Part shown: positions 5,386 through 8,838 of the stretch, in pieces
Layout of the letters: every line of letters starts with the position of its first letter
Position numbering within the stretch: the first letter of the stretch is position 1
NCBI GenBank assembly: GCA_902467875.1
Contig: CABQWP010000072.1
Span: 1-8,838, forward strand
DNA length: 8,838 nt
Source of the DNA: an uncultured Collinsella sp.
Lineage (GTDB): Bacteria; Actinomycetota; Coriobacteriia; Coriobacteriales; Coriobacteriaceae
Reading direction: 5' to 3'
The notes under the pieces: model-generated
Databases searched by the model: none
The model's input: only the letters and a program-made list of their open reading frames with translations
Told to the model about the DNA's origin: nothing
Made by a program: the position numbers and the translations under genes

Positions 5386-8300
5386 ACCGACGTTTGGTGA
5401 ACACGAACACGCCGACGATGGCGAGACCGATGACGCCGGCGGCAACGCCGACGATGGCGAGCGGATTGGTGCCAGTCTCCTGCTCGGAAGCACTAGAGGA
5501 CTTCTTAGCAGTGGTCGTGGAAGCAGCACCCGCATCGGACCTGGAATCGGACTTCTTGTCGGACTTGCTGTCCTTCTTGTCAGACTTCTTGTCAGACTTC
5601 TTGTCAGACTTCTTCTCGTCCTTCTTATCGGACTTATCGGAGTCCTTCTTGTCGGACTTGTTGTCCTTGGTCTCGGTCTTGGTCGACACCGTCGTCTTGG
5701 TCGTCGGCTTATGACCCGGGGCGACAGCGCCGCCAGCCTGCTGGCCCTTCGTGCCGGAGCCGGAACCCGTGCCAGCGCCAGCGCCAGCGCCGGAACCGTT
5801 GCCAGCGCCACCGTTGCCACCATTAGTGCCAGAACCGCCATTACCGCCAGGGTTAACGGCATTCTTGCTCCACTTGGCATACAACGTCAGGTCGGCCGTC
5901 ACCGGCGTGCTAAAGTCATACGCCTGCGTGCAAGCCTCATCGGTGAACCAACCGCCGAAAGTGTAGCCATCGCGCGTCGGATCGGCCGGCTTGACCAGCT
6001 TGCCATCGGCCGTAGCAACAAACTTAGTGTCGCAAGCAGACCCGCCGTTGGAATTAAAGACAACCGTCCAAGACTCAACGGCCCCAAGCTTGAACAGCGT
6101 GCCCGAGTCATTGATGTAGTACAGGTTGCCAGATGCATCGGCAATGACCGGAGAGTCGCAGTGCTGGTAATGGCCAGCCGCATCATAAATCTGCGTCGCC
6201 TCTGCATCGCCGAGCGTATAGCGATACACGCCACCACCAGCAGAGTAGTTGACGTAATCCTTGCTATCCGCGCTGTTAACGGTGAAGTACACATAGGTCT
6301 TGCCGCCCTGAGCACTCACCAGCGGAGTAGCAGCAATGCCGTTAAATCCGGCCGGCAGTTCTTTACCGTCAGCAGCGGTGACCATCGTGGTCTTACCGGT
6401 CTTCAGATTATAGAGAGCCAGAGCAGAGCCAGTAGCCGTCTGTCCGCCGACAATCAAGTTTTCGCCAGCCACCGCCGGTGCGCTCATGTTATTAGTAAGA
6501 CCCAGGTCGACTGTCTTCTGCTCGCTCAGCACGCCCCTCGCCGAAAGCGAAATCACATGGAGCTTTCCATCGTGCGTCATCTGATAGAAGGTCGAACCAT
6601 TGGACAGATCGGCGACACAGTCGGCGTTCGCGAGAGCGCCGAGCTTCATGGTCGAAACGACATCGCCCGTCGTCTTATCAATGCACTTAAGCGTGCCCGC
6701 GCTCGTAGGAACGATGGCATACTTATCCGTCAAAGCCGCACCAGTCCAGTAATAGCCCTCGGCAGGGTCGATGTTCTGCCAAGAAACTTCGCCCGTGGCA
6801 ATCTTAATGCGCGAAAGGGAGCCGTTGCCGTAGATCGCGTTGTAATTCTCGTCATACGAAATATCGACCGAGCCTACATAGACGTACTCGCCGTCCGAAA
6901 CAACGGTGCAGGAGCTCTGCGTCAAGTCCGTCAAACCAGGCGTCAACCACTTGCAGATCAGCTTGTCTGCAGTAATCGCCTGGACCGCACCGCCGTTGAG
7001 CGGAACAATGATAAGGCCATTGGTATAGATCGGACGAGAGGTATAGCTCACCTTGGAGGCAAGCGGCGCAGAGGCAACCTTTTTGCCCGTGGACGAATCG
7101 ATCTTAATGAGCTCGTTCTCGGTCGCGATGTACACAAAACCGTTAGCGATGACAGGTTCGCTGCAGTTGGCATACTGCTGACCAGACTCGGCCTTCCAAT
7201 CGAAGGCCCACTTAAGACCGGCGGCCTGCGCAGGCGTCTTGGCATCCGTTACGGTCGAACCGTTGCCACTGTTGCCGTAGCCGGCCCACTCGGCACCCCA
7301 ATCAGGAGCCGTCGCGCTCGGGTCCACGACAATCTTGTCGGGATCGGGCATGGCCGAATCGTCGGTGGTATAGGCAAGCGTAACCTTATCGCCGCTCTTG
7401 AGCGTAATCTGATTGGCGCAGAGTAAGGAGGGCTCTCCGTTGATATACAGGTGCCAATATTTATTGGTCGCAGCATCCAAGGCATACGGCTTGTGATCGA
7501 ACGGCGAGTTGATGGAATTGAGGAACCAGTACTCACCACTCTGGGAGCCGTTGTACGTAACGCCCTTGGCCTTCAGGACCGTCTCAATAAGGTTCTGGGC
7601 AGTAGAGCCTTCGGGCAGAGAAACGTTGCTTGCCGAACCCCAGCGAGTATTGTTGCCGTTGACATCGGGACCGATAACATCGACAGACCCAAGCACCTGA
7701 CCGGGGAGGGCATCGGCGTCAGCACCATACATAAAGGTGACGGCATCGCCCTCTTGAAGCTCGTAGGCACCGGCGCCAACGTCGGCGAACTTGCCATTTA
7801 CGTAGAAGCGCCAATAGCTATTGGTCGCAGCATCCCAGCCATAGGACTTACCATCGAACGGCGAAGTAATGCCGTTGAGGAACCAGCCCCAAGACGATTC
7901 GCCAGCATCGAGAGTAAGGCCGGTCTGCTCAAGGAGATCCTTAGCAGTGGAGCCTGCCTTGAGGCTCGTCTGGCCCGTCGAAGCCCAAACCTGTTGCTTG
8001 CCGTCCTTGTCCTTACCAAGTACCTGAACGGAAGCATGGACAGAATCGGACGGCAACTGGTCGCCCCAGCCACCGTAGAACCACGTAACGGTATCACCAG
8101 CATGAATGGTGACATTGTCTGCCGTGTAGTCGCTCGACTTGCCGTTGATGAACAGCTGCCAATAGGTCGAATAATCGAGCGGCGTACCCAGTTCAACGCC
8201 GTTGTACTTAAGGCTCAGAATGAAGGAGCCCGCAGCAACGGCGTCGATGCCATTCGCCTCGAGCGCGACCTTCGTAAGGTCAAGTGCGTTCGAGCCGGAC

Positions 8301-8830
8301 GTCACCACATACTGCGCGTTATCGACCCAAGTCTGAGTCTTGCCCTGGGCATCGCGACCAATGACGGTCACATTTGCGGCAACCTGGTCCTTAACGACAG
8401 GGGACGAGCTACCAGCCGTATAGGCAAACTCAATCTTCTGCCCTTGGGTGAGCTTGACGCTGCTCGCGCCAACCGAGGAGGACGCACCGTCGACGAACAG
8501 CTTCCAGAAGGCATAAGTCGTCGGATCGTAGGCAAGCGTGCGGCCATCTGTCGGGGACGTGATGCTTTTGAGGTAGAAGCCGTATGCCGTGTTCGGTTCG
8601 TAATCCGCTTTAAAGCCCGTCTTCTGCTGCAGCTTAACGAAGGCATCCGCAGCCGTCGCGCCCTCGTCGAGCTTGAGCTGCGTAGGTGCCACCCAGGTCT
8701 GAGCCTTGCCGTCGGCATCGGTGCCGATAATCGAGAACGAGACCTCGACCTGCTTCTTGGCAGCATCGCCGGTTTCTGTCGGGTTCTCTGTCTGAACGGC
8801 AGCCGCGGCGGCAGAACCCCCCTTGGCCGC
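5384..8830 (-). CDS. Large surface protein: four DUF4430, PQQ-like propeller, InlB-B repeat (5' end incomplete)
   Basis: At least 1148 residues are open from 8830 to the TAG at 5384-5386. Numbering from GTG 8692 (1102 residues), the order is: four DUF4430 domains (the first begins about 30 residues before residue 1, the last ends near 447), a PQQ-like beta-propeller of about eight blades (495-871), one InlB-B repeat (874-941), a Gly-rich linker (946-987), a Lys/Ser/Asp stalk (1007-1053), a membrane helix (1076-1098) and FTKRR at the end. It should be secreted and displayed, anchored at its C-terminus. EQETGTNP before the helix keeps the Thr-Gly of a sortase signal but is not LPxTG. GTG 8692 lies inside DUF4430 domain 1 (in QTWVAPTQ, matching QTWVDNAQ in domain 2), so it is not a credible biological start. 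In-frame TGA 8831-8833 follows with no ATG, GTG or TTG between. The signal peptide is missing. The function is unknown; ligand binding or adhesion is inferred. Confidence 0.85.
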   Translation of the reverse strand, partial: AAKGGSAAAAAVQTENPTETGDAAKKQVEVSFSIIGTDADGKAQTWVAPTQLKLDEGATAADAFVKLQQKTGFKADYEPNTAYGFYLKSITSPTDGRTLAYDPTTYAFWKLFVDGASSSVGASSVKLTQGQKIEFAYTAGSSSPVVKDQVAANVTVIGRDAQGKTQTWVDNAQYVVTSGSNALDLTKVALEANGIDAVAAGSFILSLKYNGVELGTPLDYSTYWQLFINGKSSDYTADNVTIHAGDTVTWFYGGWGDQLPSDSVHASVQVLGKDKDGKQQVWASTGQTSLKAGSTAKDLLEQTGLTLDAGESSWGWFLNGITSPFDGKSYGWDAATNSYWRFYVNGKFADVGAGAYELQEGDAVTFMYGADADALPGQVLGSVDVIGPDVNGNNTRWGSASNVSLPEGSTAQNLIETVLKAKGVTYNGSQSGEYWFLNSINSPFDHKPYALDAATNKYWHLYINGEPSLLCANQITLKSGDKVTLAYTTDDSAMPDPDKIVVDPSATAPDWGAEWAGYGNSGNGSTVTDAKTPAQAAGLKWAFDWKAESGQQYANCSEPVIANGFVYIATENELIKIDSSTGKKVASAPLASKVSYTSRPIYTNGLIIVPLNGGAVQAITADKLICKWLTPGLTDLTQSSCTVVSDGEYVYVGSVDISYDENYNAIYGNGSLSRIKIATGEVSWQNIDPAEGYYWTGAALTDKYAIVPTSAGTLKCIDKTTGDVVSTMKLGALANADCVADLSNGSTFYQMTHDGKLHVISLSARGVLSEQKTVDLGLTNNMSAPAVAGENLIVGGQTATGSALALYNLKTGKTTMVTAADGKELPAGFNGIAATPLVSAQGGKTYVYFTVNSADSKDYVNYSAGGGVYRYTLGDAEATQIYDAAGHYQHCDSPVIADASGNLYYINDSGTLFKLGAVESWTVVFNSNGGSACDTKFVATADGKLVKPADPTRDGYTFGGWFTDEACTQAYDFSTPVTADLTLYAKWSKNAVNPGGNGGSGTNGGNGGAGNGSGAGAGAGTGSGSGTKGQQAGGAVAPGHKPTTKTTVSTKTETKDNKSDKKDSDKSDKKDEKKSDKKSDKKSDKKDSKSDKKSDSRSDAGAASTTTAKKSSSASEQETGTNPLAIVGVAAGVIGLAIVGVFVFTKRR
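5399..5467 (-). other. C-terminal membrane anchor of the large surface protein
   Basis: Residues 1076-1098 form one hydrophobic helix rich in Val, Ala, Ile and Gly, followed by Thr-Lys-Arg-Arg, the classic stop-transfer layout. The preceding EQETGTNP resembles sorting signals in having Thr-Gly about seven residues before the helix end but lacks Leu-Pro. Either a simple membrane anchor or a non-canonical sortase substrate is possible. Confidence 0.7.
5553..5666 (-). repeat. 12-base tandem repeats encoding the Lys/Ser/Asp stalk
   Basis: TTCTTGTCAGAC (plus strand) occurs three times perfectly at 5574-5609. Degenerate copies lie on both sides: TTCTTGTCGGAC at 5553 and 5646, and TTCTTCTCGTCC and TTCTTATCGGAC at 5610-5633. 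Each unit encodes four residues, Lys-Ser-Asp-Lys in rotation, so copy-number change by slippage would lengthen or shorten the stalk without breaking the frame. Confidence 0.85.
5771..5791 (-). repeat. Hexamer repeat in the Gly-rich linker
   Basis: GCCAGC is repeated three and a half times on the plus strand, encoding alternating Gly and Ala within the flexible linker between the InlB-B repeat and the charged stalk. Confidence 0.7.
5870..6073 (-). other. InlB-B (Listeria-Bacteroides) repeat domain
   Basis: Residues 874-941 of the large protein show the full pattern of this beta-grasp-like surface repeat: WTVVFNSNGG, a middle strand with PADPTRDGYTFGGWFTDEAC, and LTLYAKW at the end. The family is common in secreted proteins of gut bacteria and Listeria internalins, usually as stalk or spacer modules. 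Confidence 0.88.
6080..7210 (-). other. PQQ-like beta-propeller region
   Basis: About eight repeats, each with a PVIANGFVYIAT-like strand pair followed by IDSSTGK, KIATGEVSW, IDKTTGDVV or LKTGK turns, match the quinoprotein (PQQ_2-like) propeller fold. Blades lie at about residues 508-545, 548-585, 590-640, 647-685, 690-730, 735-772, 783-838 and 842-872. The later blades are degenerate. Six Cys lie in the propeller (510, 580, 595, 670, 692 and 845). No cofactor site is evident, so it is more likely a structural or binding scaffold than a dehydrogenase. Confidence 0.78.
7352..8770 (-). repeat. Four tandem DUF4430 domains
   Basis: Four copies at a spacing of 115-119 residues share the pattern: a SxxVxVIGxDxxGxxQxW opening, a xGSTAxDLL helix, a FLxxIxSPxDGK loop, a YWxLYxNG core and a LxxGDxVTFxY ending. 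Core Trp residues are at 63, 178, 294 and 413. Copies 3 and 4 are also similar at DNA level: GGTCGCAGCATCC and ATCGAACGGCGA recur 357 bases apart (7453 and 7810 onward). Copy 2 lacks the SPxDGK loop and copy 4 carries a Cys (425). Confidence 0.82.
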
Positions 8831-8838
8831 TCAGCTGT

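Noticed and set aside
5553..5666. CRISPR array
   Set aside because: The repeats are 12 bases, contiguous, in frame and coding, with no spacers.
5300..7426. Open frame of 708 codons on the plus strand, antisense to the large surface gene
   Set aside because: It is Arg/Leu/Val-rich with no family pattern, covers several unrelated domains of the opposite gene, and is explained by that gene's codon bias. The minus-strand frame has clear domains over the same bases.
8830..8838. Adapter remnant at the right end (final CTGT)
   Set aside because: Four bases matching the start of a common transposase adapter are too few to mean anything.

Overview
The window comes from a GC-rich bacterial chromosome with compact genes. 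Its content best fits a gut actinobacterium of the class Coriobacteriia, such as Collinsella. It carries a class III (Bacillus-type) fructose-1,6-bisphosphatase and a DegV-family lipid-binding protein. It also carries Lys/Ser/Asp-rich surface proteins with DUF4430 and InlB-B (Listeria-Bacteroides) repeat domains. The taxon is inferred from these features, because no marker gene is present.

Left part (1-4339): a degV-family gene on the minus strand (112-1002) is divergent from fbp (1323-3239, plus). The shared 320-base region between them holds an extended -10 promoter for degV and a 30-base palindrome (1266-1295) just before fbp. fbp is followed by gtrA-1 (3318-3713), a small four-helix membrane protein, probably on the same transcript, which ends at a long hairpin (3733-3790). 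A second, clearly paralogous gtrA-2 (3932-4339) follows and ends at a textbook intrinsic terminator (4366-4399).

Right part (4436-8838), all on the minus strand: a two-gene surface-protein unit. The upstream gene (5384 to about 8830) runs off the right end without a visible start. It encodes four tandem DUF4430 domains, a PQQ-like beta-propeller of about eight blades, one InlB-B repeat, a Gly-rich linker, a Lys/Ser/Asp stalk built on a 12-base DNA repeat, and a C-terminal membrane helix. Its stop codon lies inside the Shine-Dalgarno sequence of the second gene (4499-5374), so the two are almost certainly translationally coupled. The second gene encodes a protein with an N-terminal membrane anchor, a similar charged stalk and a single DUF4430 domain. 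A strong hairpin terminator (4436-4478) closes the unit, facing the gtrA-2 terminator back to back.

The surface pair is the most interesting part. Two membrane proteins with opposite topologies (C-terminal and N-terminal anchors) would both display the same beta-grasp-type domain outside the cell, and they are made in a coupled way. The ligand is unknown. The reading frame of the large gene is blocked by an in-frame TGA beside a run of six C at the right edge, so its 5' end is missing or frameshifted here.
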